NCBI RefSeq assembly: GCF_014203325.1
Contig: NZ_JACHIV010000001.1
Location: 807,501 to 871,500 of the forward strand
Source of the DNA: Saccharopolyspora gloriosae
GTDB taxonomy: Bacteria; Actinomycetota; Actinomycetes; Mycobacteriales; Pseudonocardiaceae
Reading direction: 5' to 3'
Length of the DNA stretch: 64,000 nt
Positions 42,316 through 51,226 of this stretch are shown piece after piece. The translations under genes and the position numbers were made by a program. The stretch's first letter is position 1. Every line of letters starts with the position of its first letter. The notes beneath the pieces were generated by a model, which worked only from the letters and a program-made list of their open reading frames with translations, did not search any database and was not told where the DNA came from.

Positions 42316-43191
42316 TCACTCGAGCGGGGGTGCGGGCGAATCGCGGAAGGTCTCCACGCAGGCCGCCCCCGTGCACGCCGGGTCGACCGGATAGGCCTCG
42401 CTCGCGCGGTCCGGGAAGATCGCGAGGGCCAGCACGATGCCGAGCAGCACCGGCAGCGCCGCCGTCCAGCGGGCGCGGCGCAGCACCAGCAGCAGGAATC
42501 CGCCCGCCCCGAGGCCGCCGAACAACACCAATTGTCCAATGTGGACGTCGAGTGCGACGGTGGTGTACGGGGAATTCGGTCCGCGCAGCACGGGCGACAG
42601 CAGCTCCACCGCGATCGGCAACCCGCCCTCCGGGGTGAACATCTGCGGCCCCTTCTGGAGCACCACCGTCACCGCGAACGCCGCGAGCGTAGCCATCGCG
42701 GGCGTGACCGGGACCGGCAGCGCATTCCCCAGTCCCATCCCGGCCACCGCGCCCGCCACCAGCGCGAGCGCGCCGATCAGCAGCGGTGCCACCCAATCGG
42801 CCGAGTACCAGCTCGCGCGGCTCGCGACGCGCGCCGCGCCGAACGCCAACGGCACCAGCATCGCCACCACCAGGCAGCCCGCCACGGGAGCGACCAGCAG
42901 TGCCATCCGGTGCCAGGCCGGGCGCGGAGTGCCCGCCAGCACCTCGTCCAGCCGGGCGCGGCGCCGCGCACAACCCAGCCATGCGCCCACCCCGACCACC
43001 ACCGGCCAGGTGGCGACCAGCTGGTGGCGCTGCCACAGCACCAGCGCCGTCCACTGCTCGTCCCACTGCGCGCCGCCGTGCGCCCACGGGCCCGTCATGT
43101 TCAGCAGCACCACGGTCGGCAGCAGGAAACCCGCCGCGCACCAGAGCGCGCCGGACCGGCGCAGCTCGATCAGCAGCAGCCGCCCGATCAC
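42316..43191 (-). CDS. ABC transporter permease
   Basis: A 291-residue membrane protein with about six hydrophobic segments and no ATP-binding motif. It starts at a GTG that overlaps the ATPase stop (GTGA) and begins IGRLLLIELRRSGALWCAAG, the usual start of ABC-2-type permeases. The last 40 residues behind the final helix are exposed and contain two cysteines. It forms the exporter with the product of 43188-43997. The substrate is unknown. Confidence 0.78.
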   Translation of the reverse strand: MIGRLLLIELRRSGALWCAAGFLLPTVVLLNMTGPWAHGGAQWDEQWTALVLWQRHQLVATWPVVVGVGAWLGCARRRARLDEVLAGTPRPAWHRMALLVAPVAGCLVVAMLVPLAFGAARVASRASWYSADWVAPLLIGALALVAGAVAGMGLGNALPVPVTPAMATLAAFAVTVVLQKGPQMFTPEGGLPIAVELLSPVLRGPNSPYTTVALDVHIGQLVLFGGLGAGGFLLLVLRRARWTAALPVLLGIVLALAIFPDRASEAYPVDPACTGAACVETFRDSPAPPLE

Positions 43192-43997
43192 GCCGCCGAC
43201 CCCCGCCGCGCGAGCAACGCCGAATAGCCGCGCTCGCTCGCGGTGTCCCCGTCGTCGGAATCGGTGCCCGCCGCCGCCAACTCGTCCGGAGCGCCCCGGA
43301 AGACGAGCCGGCCCTCGTCGAGCAACAGCACCGAATCGCAGGCGGCGGCGACGTCCTCCACCAGGTGCGTCGAGACGACGACGCACGTGTCGGAACCGAG
43401 CTCGCGCAGCAGATCCCGGAACCGCATCCGCAGCGTCGGGTCGAGCCCCGCCGTCGGCTCGTCCAGCAGCACCACGCGCGGATCGTTGACGATGGCCTGC
43501 GCGATCCCGGCCCGGCGCACCATTCCGCCGGACAACGTGCGCATCCGGTCATCCGCCCGATCGGCCAGCCCCACCCGCTCGATCGCCCGCTGCACCGCTC
43601 CCGGAACCTCCGCGGTCGGCATCTCCTTGAGCCACGCCAGGTACGTCACGAACTCGCGGACCGTGAACCGGCGGTAGTAGCCGAACTCCTGCGGCAGGTA
43701 CCCGACGCGGCGCCGCACTTCCCGCAACGCGGGCGAACCCGCGGGCACTCCGAGCAGCTCCAGCTCACCGCGTCGCGGGCGCAGCACGGTGGCCATCGCC
43801 GAGAGCAGGGTGCTCTTGCCCGCCCCGTTCGGGCCGAGCAGCCCGTGCACACCGGTGCCCAGCTCCAGATCCAGCTCGTGCACCGCGATCCGGCGGCCCG
43901 CCCGCAACGTGAGACCCGCCGCGCGGACCTCGTGCGCGTACGTGGTCGGCGCCGTCTCGGCGGCGGTCACTCGTCGTGCCACGATCTCCCCTTTCAT
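43188..43997 (-). CDS. ABC transporter ATP-binding protein
   Basis: A 269-residue ATPase. Walker A: GLLGPNGAGKST; Q-loop: YLPQEFG; signature: LSGGM; Walker B: VVLLDEPTAGLDP; H-loop: VVSTHLVED. ATG 43997 overlaps the stop of the anti-sigma gene by ATGA; a GTG 15 nt inside is an alternative. It is coupled to the permease behind it. Confidence 0.9.
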   Translation of the reverse strand: MKGEIVARRVTAAETAPTTYAHEVRAAGLTLRAGRRIAVHELDLELGTGVHGLLGPNGAGKSTLLSAMATVLRPRRGELELLGVPAGSPALREVRRRVGYLPQEFGYYRRFTVREFVTYLAWLKEMPTAEVPGAVQRAIERVGLADRADDRMRTLSGGMVRRAGIAQAIVNDPRVVLLDEPTAGLDPTLRMRFRDLLRELGSDTCVVVSTHLVEDVAAACDSVLLLDEGRLVFRGAPDELAAAGTDSDDGDTASERGYSALLARRGSAA

Positions 43998-44794
43998 CCT
44001 CCGGCGAGGCGGGTGAACGCCTCCGCTCGCGCCACCAGCACCACTGCGGAGACCACCGCGATGCCCGCCCACACCGGCGTGGTCGTCCACGCCAGCACCG
44101 CCGCGGGCAGCTCGGCGACGAACAGCGCGCCGCCGACCAGCAGCAACCAGGTTCCCGCCACCCCGAGCGTCGCCCGGTGCACCCCGACGGCACTGCCGAG
44201 CGCCAGCGACGACGCCGTGCACGCCGCACTCGGCAGCAGCCACAGCAGCGGAGAAGTGCCGACCAGCAGGCTCGCGCCCGTCAGCAGCGGCACCACCGCC
44301 ACCAGTGCCGCGAACGTCCGGCGCAGCACCAGCGCCAGCCCGGCACGCGGCGTCGCCACCACCAGTTCGTGCATCGGATCGAGCCCCGTGGACCAGGCCG
44401 CGGCCACGCCCAGCACCGGGACCACCGGCGCGAGCAGCAGCAGCGGCGAATCCCCGTCGGGCCCGCCGGAGACGAGCGCGACCAGCACGGCGAACGCCGC
44501 CACCAGCAGCGCACCGGCGATCCACGGCACCATCGCGGGCGCCGCCCACGTGTCGAGCGCGTGCCGGAACCGGCGGTGCGGCGCGGGCGCGACGCGGCCG
44601 AGCCGCGGGGCGATCCCCTCCCACGCGCCGAGGACCAGCGCGGACACCTGCTCGTCCGGCACCTCCGCGAGGCGGGCGCGGCACTCGGCGCACGATTCGA
44701 GGTGGCCCTCCAGCGCCCACTCCTGCTCCGGACCGATGGTGGTGTCGCCGCGGACGTAGCCGGCGATCAACTCCTCGGAGGCGTGCTCGGTCAT
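43994..44794 (-). CDS. Zinc-finger anti-sigma factor with multi-helix membrane domain
   Basis: A 266-residue protein. The N-terminal cytosolic part carries the H-x3-C-x2-C anti-sigma motif (HLESCAEC), and the rest consists of about six membrane segments rather than the usual one. Start and stop overlap its neighbours by 4 nt each, so it is coupled to both the sigma factor and the ABC ATPase. It probably holds the sigma factor at the membrane; the large membrane domain could sense a lipid-soluble signal or the transporter. Confidence 0.8.
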   Translation of the reverse strand: MTEHASEELIAGYVRGDTTIGPEQEWALEGHLESCAECRARLAEVPDEQVSALVLGAWEGIAPRLGRVAPAPHRRFRHALDTWAAPAMVPWIAGALLVAAFAVLVALVSGGPDGDSPLLLLAPVVPVLGVAAAWSTGLDPMHELVVATPRAGLALVLRRTFAALVAVVPLLTGASLLVGTSPLLWLLPSAACTASSLALGSAVGVHRATLGVAGTWLLLVGGALFVAELPAAVLAWTTTPVWAGIAVVSAVVLVARAEAFTRLAGG

Positions 44795-45351
44795 GTCAGG
44801 GCCTCCCGCATCGCGATCCGCGCGCGTCGCGCTCGGGTCTTCACCGTTCCTTCGGGGAGTCCCAGCAGAGCCGAGGTCTCCCGCACCGACAGGCCGTCGA
44901 GCACCATCGCCTGCAGCACCTGCCGCAGCTCGGGCGCCAGCCGGTTCAGCGCGCCCCCGAGCTCGCCGCTGACGGCGCCCTCCAGCGCGACCTCCTCGGC
45001 GGCGGGCGAGCTCGGCGGTTCCGCCGCGGCCGGAGGTGGGGCGGCGTGCCGGGCGCGGCGGCGGAACGCGTCCACCAGGCGGCGCGAGGCGATCGTCCAC
45101 AACCACCCGGCCGACCCACCGTCCACATCGGATCCGGTGAAGGTGCCGGCCGCTCGCCACACGGCGACGAAGGTCTCCTGCAGCACGTCCGCGACGATCT
45201 GGTCATCGGCGCACCGCCGCCGCAGCCGCACCGTCAACCACGGCGCGGTCCGGCGGTACAGCTCCTCGAAGGCTCGCTGATCGCCCTTGGCGACCAGCCG
45301 CACGAGCGCGCCGTCCTCGGCCCGCTCGATCGTCGCTCGACCCCATCCCAC
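44791..45351 (-). CDS. ECF sigma factor
   Basis: A sigma-70 ECF protein of about 186 residues. Region 2 runs from QRAFEELYRRTAPWLTVRLR through GWLWTIASRRLVDAFRRR; region 4 is LRQVLQAMVLDGLSVRETSA with the helix-turn-helix LPEGTVKTRARRARIAM. No ATG is in frame; GTG 45351 or TTG 45360 are the likely starts, and the frame runs upstream into palindrome cluster 9. It is the first gene of a coupled sigma, anti-sigma, ABC ATPase, permease operon. Confidence 0.85.
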   Translation of the reverse strand: MGWGRATIERAEDGALVRLVAKGDQRAFEELYRRTAPWLTVRLRRRCADDQIVADVLQETFVAVWRAAGTFTGSDVDGGSAGWLWTIASRRLVDAFRRRARHAAPPPAAAEPPSSPAAEEVALEGAVSGELGGALNRLAPELRQVLQAMVLDGLSVRETSALLGLPEGTVKTRARRARIAMREALT

Positions 45352-45415
45352 CTCCCGCAAGACGCCCCACCCCCGCCGCAGGTTCTCCCCGGCGCTGTGC
45401 CTTGGGTCACACCTA

Positions 45416-45668
45416 GTGAACGGCCCATCCGCCCAACCAGATGGGACCAACGGTCCGTTCACCCATCCCGAACCCGGCACGTCGGCTGGTATCGCCGGAT
45501 CGGAGTGAACGGACCGTTCGTCCAAGGAGATTGGGCGAACGGTCCGTTCACTCCACTGGAACCGCGCTGCTTCGGCGTGTGCCTCGAACTGGGGTGCCGG
45601 CTGGGTGGGGAGGGGATGTGGGTGAACGGACCGTTCGTCCAGTGGGATTGGGCGAACGGTCCGTTCAC
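45416..45668. repeat. Palindrome cluster 9 (three 47-bp copies)
   Basis: Copies lie at 45416-45462 (degenerate left arm), 45505-45551 and 45622-45668, between two genes read leftward. They occupy almost the whole space upstream of the ECF sigma gene, so its promoter must lie within or very close to the repeats. Confidence 0.9.
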
Positions 45669-45695
45669 TTGAGGCGCGATGCGCCCCGGTGCGGG

Positions 45696-47426
45696 TCAGG
45701 CGGCGGGGGTGTGGGTGGCTCGGCTGATCTGGTCTTGGAGGGATCGGCGGAGTTCGGGGTGGTCGGGGCCGGTGCCGATGTCGGCGGGCATCGGAGCGGG
45801 TGCCGAGGTCACCGGGCCGTCGACGGGGAACACCTCGTCCTCGCCGAGCAGCGGCACGGAGGGGCACACGGCGTCGGCCGGGCGGGAGCCGTGCAGCAGG
45901 AACACGTTCACCATGCCGTCCACGCAGGGGTTGTTCGCCATCGCGTACTGGCCGTGCGTCGGGGAGTCGTCCACCGAGACCATGCTGACCCCGCCGGCCG
46001 CGTCCACGGCGGCGCCGCCCTGCTCGTAGGCGGTCTGCGGGTCGAACTCGCCTTGGACGACGAGCACGTTCGCCGCGACTTCGGGCGGCAGCTGCGGCAA
46101 CTCCTGGCGCGGGGCGTCGGACCAGTACCCGCAGGTCTCGCTCAGCCCGTAGGCCCAGCCGTTCAGCGGCAGGTCCGGTCCTTGGTGGTCGCTGAGCTCT
46201 TCGTACCACTGCGCGGAGCGGGTCGGCTGGTCACCGCAGGCGACGGCGTACCGCGTTCCGGACACCGGCGCGTAGTCCTCGGCGAGGCCGTCGGCGACCC
46301 GCTGCGGGGTCAGTTCGGTGAGCGGGACGCCGAAGTTCGCCCGCGCCTGCTCGTCGAGCATCGTCTGCAACGCCGCGGAGCGGGCCGGTTCCGGTGGCTG
46401 TCCGTTCATCTCGTTGATGCCGGCGATGAGCACCGAGCTCGACAACGCCCAGCCGATCTCGCTGCCCACACCGACGAACATCGCGTCGAAGCTGTCCGGG
46501 GCGATGCCCTGCGCGGCGTAGAACGCGCGCACGTCTTCCCAGGTGCGCCGCGCGGAGTCGACGTCGGTGCCGACGAGTTCGGGGAACTGCCGGGTCGTCC
46601 ACGGCAGGTACACGTCGTCGAACCAGCGCTGGCCGATGCGCGGGAAGTCCTCGAACGCGGCCTGCAACCTGCCTTGCCAGTTCACGTTCGAGTCGAGGAT
46701 CATCCGGCCCGAATTGTGCGGGAATAGGGAGGCGTATTTCGCGCCGAGCCAGGTCCCGTAGGAATAGCCGAGGTAGTTGAGCTTCTCCTCGTGCAGGAGT
46801 GCGCGGATGAGATCCATGTCGTGGGCGGTCTGCCAGGTCGTGATGTACGGGGCGACCGCGTCGCTCTGGCAGGCTTCGGCGATGGCGCGGGGAGTTTTCT
46901 GATGTTCGGCGATGCTCTCCGCGGAGCGGTCCCGCGCGTCCAGGTCGGTGCCTCGGGGTAATCGGTCGAGGGGCACGTCGCACAGGAATCCCGGCTGTTG
47001 CGGTGCGTCCGCGCCTTCGTGGCCGGTGCCGCGCGGGTCCATCCCGATGAGGTCGTACCCCTGGTGCAGGTCCGGTTCGATCCCGGCGATCGAGCCGGCC
47101 ATCGAGCTGCCCTGCGCGCCGGGTCCGCCGGGGTTGACCAGCAGCGATCCTTGTCGTTCGCCGCCGGCTCGCACTCGGCTGATGGAGACCGCCAGGTCGG
47201 GTCCGGCTTCCGGGTTCGCCCAGTCGCGGGGCACGGTCACGACGGCGCACTCGGCGGGCAGGGCGCCTTCGGCCGGTTCGAACGGGCAGGGGCCCCAGGC
47301 GAGCTGCTGGCCGGAGTACTTCGGCGGGGCGGTGTTCTCGGCGGCAGAGGCGACGCCGGGCAGGCCGGTCACCGCCAGTCCCAGGCAGGCGGCGGTGAGC
47401 GCCGCCCGCTTCGCTGAATCACGCAT
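45696..47426 (-). CDS. Secreted S33-type peptidase (tripeptidyl aminopeptidase-like)
   Basis: A 576-residue exported alpha/beta hydrolase. The signal peptide covers about 1-28 (AALTAACLGLAVTGLPGVASA, cleaved after ASA). The oxyanion part is VNPGGPGAQGS, the nucleophile elbow GYSYGT, the acid lies in QGEFDPQT and the histidine in SPTHGQY. This is the set-up of Streptomyces Tap/SlpD/SlpE enzymes, which remove N-terminal tripeptides or activate other secreted proteins. It stands alone, with cluster 9 behind its stop. Confidence 0.88.
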   Translation of the reverse strand: MRDSAKRAALTAACLGLAVTGLPGVASAAENTAPPKYSGQQLAWGPCPFEPAEGALPAECAVVTVPRDWANPEAGPDLAVSISRVRAGGERQGSLLVNPGGPGAQGSSMAGSIAGIEPDLHQGYDLIGMDPRGTGHEGADAPQQPGFLCDVPLDRLPRGTDLDARDRSAESIAEHQKTPRAIAEACQSDAVAPYITTWQTAHDMDLIRALLHEEKLNYLGYSYGTWLGAKYASLFPHNSGRMILDSNVNWQGRLQAAFEDFPRIGQRWFDDVYLPWTTRQFPELVGTDVDSARRTWEDVRAFYAAQGIAPDSFDAMFVGVGSEIGWALSSSVLIAGINEMNGQPPEPARSAALQTMLDEQARANFGVPLTELTPQRVADGLAEDYAPVSGTRYAVACGDQPTRSAQWYEELSDHQGPDLPLNGWAYGLSETCGYWSDAPRQELPQLPPEVAANVLVVQGEFDPQTAYEQGGAAVDAAGGVSMVSVDDSPTHGQYAMANNPCVDGMVNVFLLHGSRPADAVCPSVPLLGEDEVFPVDGPVTSAPAPMPADIGTGPDHPELRRSLQDQISRATHTPAA

Positions 47427-47609
47427 CGAACCTCCAGTGAGAAGTGGTCGGATCGATTGTTCGCGGGCGAGATCTCATTTGTGCATTGGTCTCGTGGATG
47501 AATTGTTCCGCGGCGCTTCTAGTTCGCGGGAATGAGGCGGATGGCCGAAAGTACGAAATGCGCCGGAAGAGCTTGCCGCGGATTCTTCGCGACGATTAGC
47601 TTTCCGGCC

Positions 47610-48026
47610 ATGACGACTTCGAACGTGCACATCCCTTCCGCTCCGTCGACCATCAACTCCGCAGTGCTCGCCTACCTCGCCTCGGCGGTGATCCCGATGG
47701 TGTGGGGAGCGATCGAGCTGTTCTCCGGTTCGCAACCCCCGGTTCCCGGCGTGCCGCCGGAGCTGAACTCGATGCTCGTGAACCTCTCGCTGGGAATTTC
47801 CGTGGTGTCGGTGCTGGTCTACGTGTGGTTGAGCCTGAAGTTGCGGGCCGGGCGCAACTGGGCGCGGATCGTCCTGGCGGTGTTCGTGGTGCTGCAGCTG
47901 CTCGCGCTGTTCGGCCCGGTGGGGGCGGCGTCCTACGTCGGGACGGGCCTGGCCGCGGTGGGCCTGGTGCTGAGCTTCCTGCCCGACTCGAACCGGTACG
48001 TCGTGGACGTCCAGGCGCCGCGGTGA
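47610..48026 (+). CDS. Small membrane protein
   Basis: A 138-residue protein with about four hydrophobic segments (YLASAVIPMVWGAIELF, LGISVVSVLVYVWLSLKL, IVLAVFVVLQLLALFGPV and a last one before LPDSNRYV). No known family is recognised. ATG 47610 has only a weak ribosome-binding site. It ends 33 nt before the histidine kinase gene and may be read with it. Confidence 0.68.
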   Translation: MTTSNVHIPSAPSTINSAVLAYLASAVIPMVWGAIELFSGSQPPVPGVPPELNSMLVNLSLGISVVSVLVYVWLSLKLRAGRNWARIVLAVFVVLQLLALFGPVGAASYVGTGLAAVGLVLSFLPDSNRYVVDVQAPR

Positions 48027-48059
48027 TCTGCGCTCCCCGCTGGGATAAGGTCGGTGATC

Positions 48060-49271
48060 ATGAGCAGTCCGTGGTTCTTCGGGCCGCCCGCCCGCCGCGG
48101 GTTGTTCGCCGTGGAGGCCGTCGCGCTGGTGGTGGCCTGCGTCGCGGACGCGGTGTCGATGGCGTGGATCGACGCGAGCATCTCAACGACCGCGGCACTG
48201 CTGATTCCGCCGAGCGGCACCATAGTCGCGTTGCTGGCCGTGCTGCGGCGGCGGTTTCCGGCCCACGTCGGCGTGCTCGCCGCCGCCGCCATCGTGCTGA
48301 GCCTGCTCAGCACGGTGATCAGCGAAGGGCTCGGCTACGCCGGGTTCGCCACGGGGCAGGTGCCGGCCGGCGCGGAGGTCGTGGGCTTGTCGTTGCTGGT
48401 CGGCGCGTGCTGCCGCCGGTTGCGTCCGCGGCCCGCGGTGCTGGTCGCGGTGGGCAGCTTGATCGCGCTGGTGCCCGCCTCGCTGCTGCGCTACGACGGC
48501 ACCGCGCTCACGCTGATCGCCGTGGCGGCCGCGTTGACCTGGGGCATCGCGCTGTCGATCGGCTTGGTGCTGCGCGACGCCGACAACCGCAGGCGCGGTG
48601 AGCTCGCCGAGGTCCGCACCGGTGAGCGGCTGCGGCTGGCTAGGGAGCTGCACGACCTCGTGGCCTTCCACGTGAGCGGCATCGTGGTCCGCACGAACGC
48701 CGCCCGCGCCCTGGCGAGCAATCCGCGGGTCTCGCCGGAGGATCCCGTCGAGGTCTACACCGAGATCGAGCAGGCGGGGGCCGAAGCGCTGGCCGCGATG
48801 CGCAGGCTCGTCGGTATGCTCCGCACCGACGATGACGATTCCCTCCCGCACGGCACCGGTTTCGGCGAAGCGGTGCGGCAGGCCGCGGGCGTGCACGCCA
48901 CCGTGGACGTCGCGGCCGACCTCGACGAGGTGCCGGTGAACCCGGAACTCGCGACCACGGCGCACCGGATCGTGCTGGAGGCGCTGACCAACGCGCGCAA
49001 GCACTCCCCGGACGCCGCTGAGGCCCGGGTAACCGGCCGCCGCGAAGGTGCGGATTTCGTGCTCGTCGTGGAAAACGACAACGTGCCGTCGGTATCGCCG
49101 GACCGCACGGGTTCCGGTTACGGGCTGGTCGGCATGGCCGAACGCGTGCAGGCCGTCGGCGGGACCGTGCAGGCCGGTCCCGCACCGGGGCGGAGGTGGC
49201 GGGTGACCGCGCGGTTCCCGATCGCACCTCCGCAGGACGCCGGCGGCAACGGCCAAGGAGGCCCCCGGTGA
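48060..49271 (+). CDS. Sensor histidine kinase (NarL-type partner)
   Basis: A 403-residue membrane kinase. About five to six hydrophobic segments in the first 170 residues form the input part. The dimerisation and phospho-acceptor region is LRLARELHDLVAFHVSGIVV, with the phospho-histidine in ELHDLV. The ATP-binding part has ALTNARKHSP and GYGLVGMAERV. ATG 48060 is used; GTG 48054 is an alternative. Its stop overlaps the regulator start by GTGA. The signal is unknown. Confidence 0.9.
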   Translation: MSSPWFFGPPARRGLFAVEAVALVVACVADAVSMAWIDASISTTAALLIPPSGTIVALLAVLRRRFPAHVGVLAAAAIVLSLLSTVISEGLGYAGFATGQVPAGAEVVGLSLLVGACCRRLRPRPAVLVAVGSLIALVPASLLRYDGTALTLIAVAAALTWGIALSIGLVLRDADNRRRGELAEVRTGERLRLARELHDLVAFHVSGIVVRTNAARALASNPRVSPEDPVEVYTEIEQAGAEALAAMRRLVGMLRTDDDDSLPHGTGFGEAVRQAAGVHATVDVAADLDEVPVNPELATTAHRIVLEALTNARKHSPDAAEARVTGRREGADFVLVVENDNVPSVSPDRTGSGYGLVGMAERVQAVGGTVQAGPAPGRRWRVTARFPIAPPQDAGGNGQGGPR

Positions 49272-49918
49272 CCATTCGCGTTCTCATCGCCGACGACCAG
49301 ACCCTGGTGCGGACCGGGTTCCGGCTCATCCTCAGCGCCGAGCCGGAACTGGAGGTCGTCGGCGAGGCCGCGGACGGTGAGGCCGCCGTCAACTTGGCCC
49401 GGGAGCTGCGGCCTGACGTGACGCTGATGGACATCCAGATGCCGAAGGTCGACGGGCTGCAGGCGACGCGGCTGCTGGCCGGGCCGGACGTGCCGGATCC
49501 GCTGCGCGTCGTCGTGGTCACCACCTACGACGTGGACGAGAACGTCTACGCCGCGCTGCTGGCCGGGGCGCGCGGCTTCCTGCTCAAGGACGCGGGGGCG
49601 ACGTTGCTGGTCAACGCCGTGCACGCGGCGGCCGACGGGGAGTCGATGATCTCGCCGTCGGTGACGACCCGGCTGCTGTCGCACTTCACCCGGCCCGAGC
49701 GCCGCCGCATGAACCGCCGGGACGCGCCGCTGAGCGAGCGGGAGCTGGACACGGTGCTGGCGGTGGCGCGCGGGGCGACGAACGCGGAGATCGCCGCCGA
49801 GCTCCACGTGTCGCTGTCCACCGTGAAGTCGCACTTGGCGAGCGCGCAGCAGAAGCTGTCGGTGCGCAACCGCACGGAGATCGCGATCTGGGCCTGGCAG
49901 CAGGGCCTCGTCAGCTGA
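49268..49918 (+). CDS. Response regulator, NarL/LuxR family
   Basis: A 216-residue DNA-binding response regulator. The receiver domain has IADDQTLVRTG, the phospho-acceptor aspartate in DVTLMDIQMP and the conserved lysine in FLLKDAG. The C-terminal LuxR helix-turn-helix is LSERELDTVLAVARGATNAE followed by LHVSLSTVKSHLA. It is coupled to the kinase gene by a 4-nt overlap and overlaps the convergent RDD gene by 8 nt at the 3' end. Confidence 0.92.
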   Translation: MTIRVLIADDQTLVRTGFRLILSAEPELEVVGEAADGEAAVNLARELRPDVTLMDIQMPKVDGLQATRLLAGPDVPDPLRVVVVTTYDVDENVYAALLAGARGFLLKDAGATLLVNAVHAAADGESMISPSVTTRLLSHFTRPERRRMNRRDAPLSERELDTVLAVARGATNAEIAAELHVSLSTVKSHLASAQQKLSVRNRTEIAIWAWQQGLVS

Positions 49919-50414
49919 CGTCGGTCCGCACCACGCGGGTGCGGGCCACGATGTCGCCGGCCCGCTGGTGCTGCGGTGTCACGATGATCAGCACGATGCC
50001 GACGAGACCGAAGAACATCGAGTCCGCGGCCGTGAGCACCCATCGCGCGTTGTACTGCCCCAGGCCCGGCTCGTCCCCGCCGAGGTCGATCAGGCGCAGC
50101 TTCAGCCAGCGCATCGCGGGGGTCTGGTCGCCGTGGCGGTGCGGGAACCACACGTGCCACCACCAGGCGAGCGCCACCATCAGCACGAAGTAGACGGAGA
50201 AACCGCCGACCAGGCTGGTGGTGGCCGAGGCGCCGAACTGCCGCACCAGCCACGCGAACGGCAGCACGAGCGGCACGAGCACGATCGAGATCGTGGTGCG
50301 CAGCAGCGAATCCAGCACGATCTGGCCGAAGCGCCTGCGCAGGAACGCGGGGCCGGTGTTCACCGGGTCCGCGGCGGAGTGCTGGTCGCCCTGTTCCACA
50401 CCGGTCGGCACCAT
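49911..50414 (-). CDS. RDD-family membrane protein
   Basis: A 167-residue protein with three hydrophobic segments. It has the RDD-like arrangement: FLRRRFGQIVLDSLLRTTIS near the start, the QTPAMRWLKLRLID segment (core QTPAMRWLKLRL) and the last helix AADSMFFGLVGIVLIIV. The family function is unknown. It is convergent with the response regulator, with an 8-nt overlap. Confidence 0.82.
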   Translation of the reverse strand: MVPTGVEQGDQHSAADPVNTGPAFLRRRFGQIVLDSLLRTTISIVLVPLVLPFAWLVRQFGASATTSLVGGFSVYFVLMVALAWWWHVWFPHRHGDQTPAMRWLKLRLIDLGGDEPGLGQYNARWVLTAADSMFFGLVGIVLIIVTPQHQRAGDIVARTRVVRTDVS

Positions 50415-50663
50415 GCGTTCTCCCCAAAGCGGCAACGATTCGCCGATGGTACTCGGGGCCTGCGGTCGCCGGTCACGGCCCGCTGCGCGTTCGGTTCCGT
50501 TGCCGGGCAAGGGAACCACGTCCGCGTCGTCTCGTACTTTCGGCCGGTGGTGCCGGTTCCGGTTCGTCCTCGGGCCCGATGTGCGGGCGGCTCCGCTCCG
50601 AGAAGCTCAGTGCTGACAGCGAACGAGAGCGCACCGCACGGTGCGGAGTGAACGGAGCAGAAC

Positions 50664-50855
50664 ATGTCCAAGACGACCCGCCGCAACCTGGTCAACTTCC
50701 TGGTACTCGTCATGGCCGCCATCGCCGTGGTGCCGAGCCTGATCGGCACCGCGGAGTGGGTGACGATGAACTACGTGGTCGCGGGAGCGCTCGCGCTCGC
50801 CGTGGTGTGGTTCGTGGTCGACCTCGCGCGGTCGACCACCGGATCGTTGCGCTGA
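50664..50855 (+). CDS. Very small membrane protein
   Basis: A 63-residue protein with two hydrophobic segments (LVNFLVLVMAAIAVVPSLI and YVVAGALALAVVWFVVDLA) and charged ends. ATG 50664 lies behind GAACGGAGC. The family is not recognised. Confidence 0.62.
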   Translation: MSKTTRRNLVNFLVLVMAAIAVVPSLIGTAEWVTMNYVVAGALALAVVWFVVDLARSTTGSLR

Positions 50856-51226
50856 CCCGCCGCAGTGGCGGGCACCGCGACGTCTCCGGGATCGTGGCGG
50901 TGCCGCGACGAACGGCTACGGTGACGCGCGACGGCCGCCGTCCACCGGTGCCCTTTCGGGCGACTCGTGACCGATGTCTCCCGGCCTGGGAAATCGCAGG
51001 TTTCCCCAACAAATGGACGTTCGGCGCAGCCGAAGGTTGAGTTCGCGGCGAAATTTCTGCCTGATAGGGCAGGAGTGATCGCGAGGCGGTAACGATCACC
51101 GTGATCGCCCTGTTGCCGGGCGCGGCGGCTCCGGTAGATCTGGTACCGCCGGTGGGTCCCCGTTCCGGGGGGTTCGGGTCCGTCGGTGCGTGTCGTGTTG
51201 TGGATGGTGAACTCCGAGGGGGAGTC
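50856..51226 (+). other. Intergenic region upstream of the type VII block
   Basis: These 370 bp show no supported gene. An inverted repeat of the CGATCAC-C-GTGATCG form lies at 51093-51107 and could be an operator for the block that follows. The first gene of the block has CGAGGGGGAG before its ATG. Confidence 0.45.
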
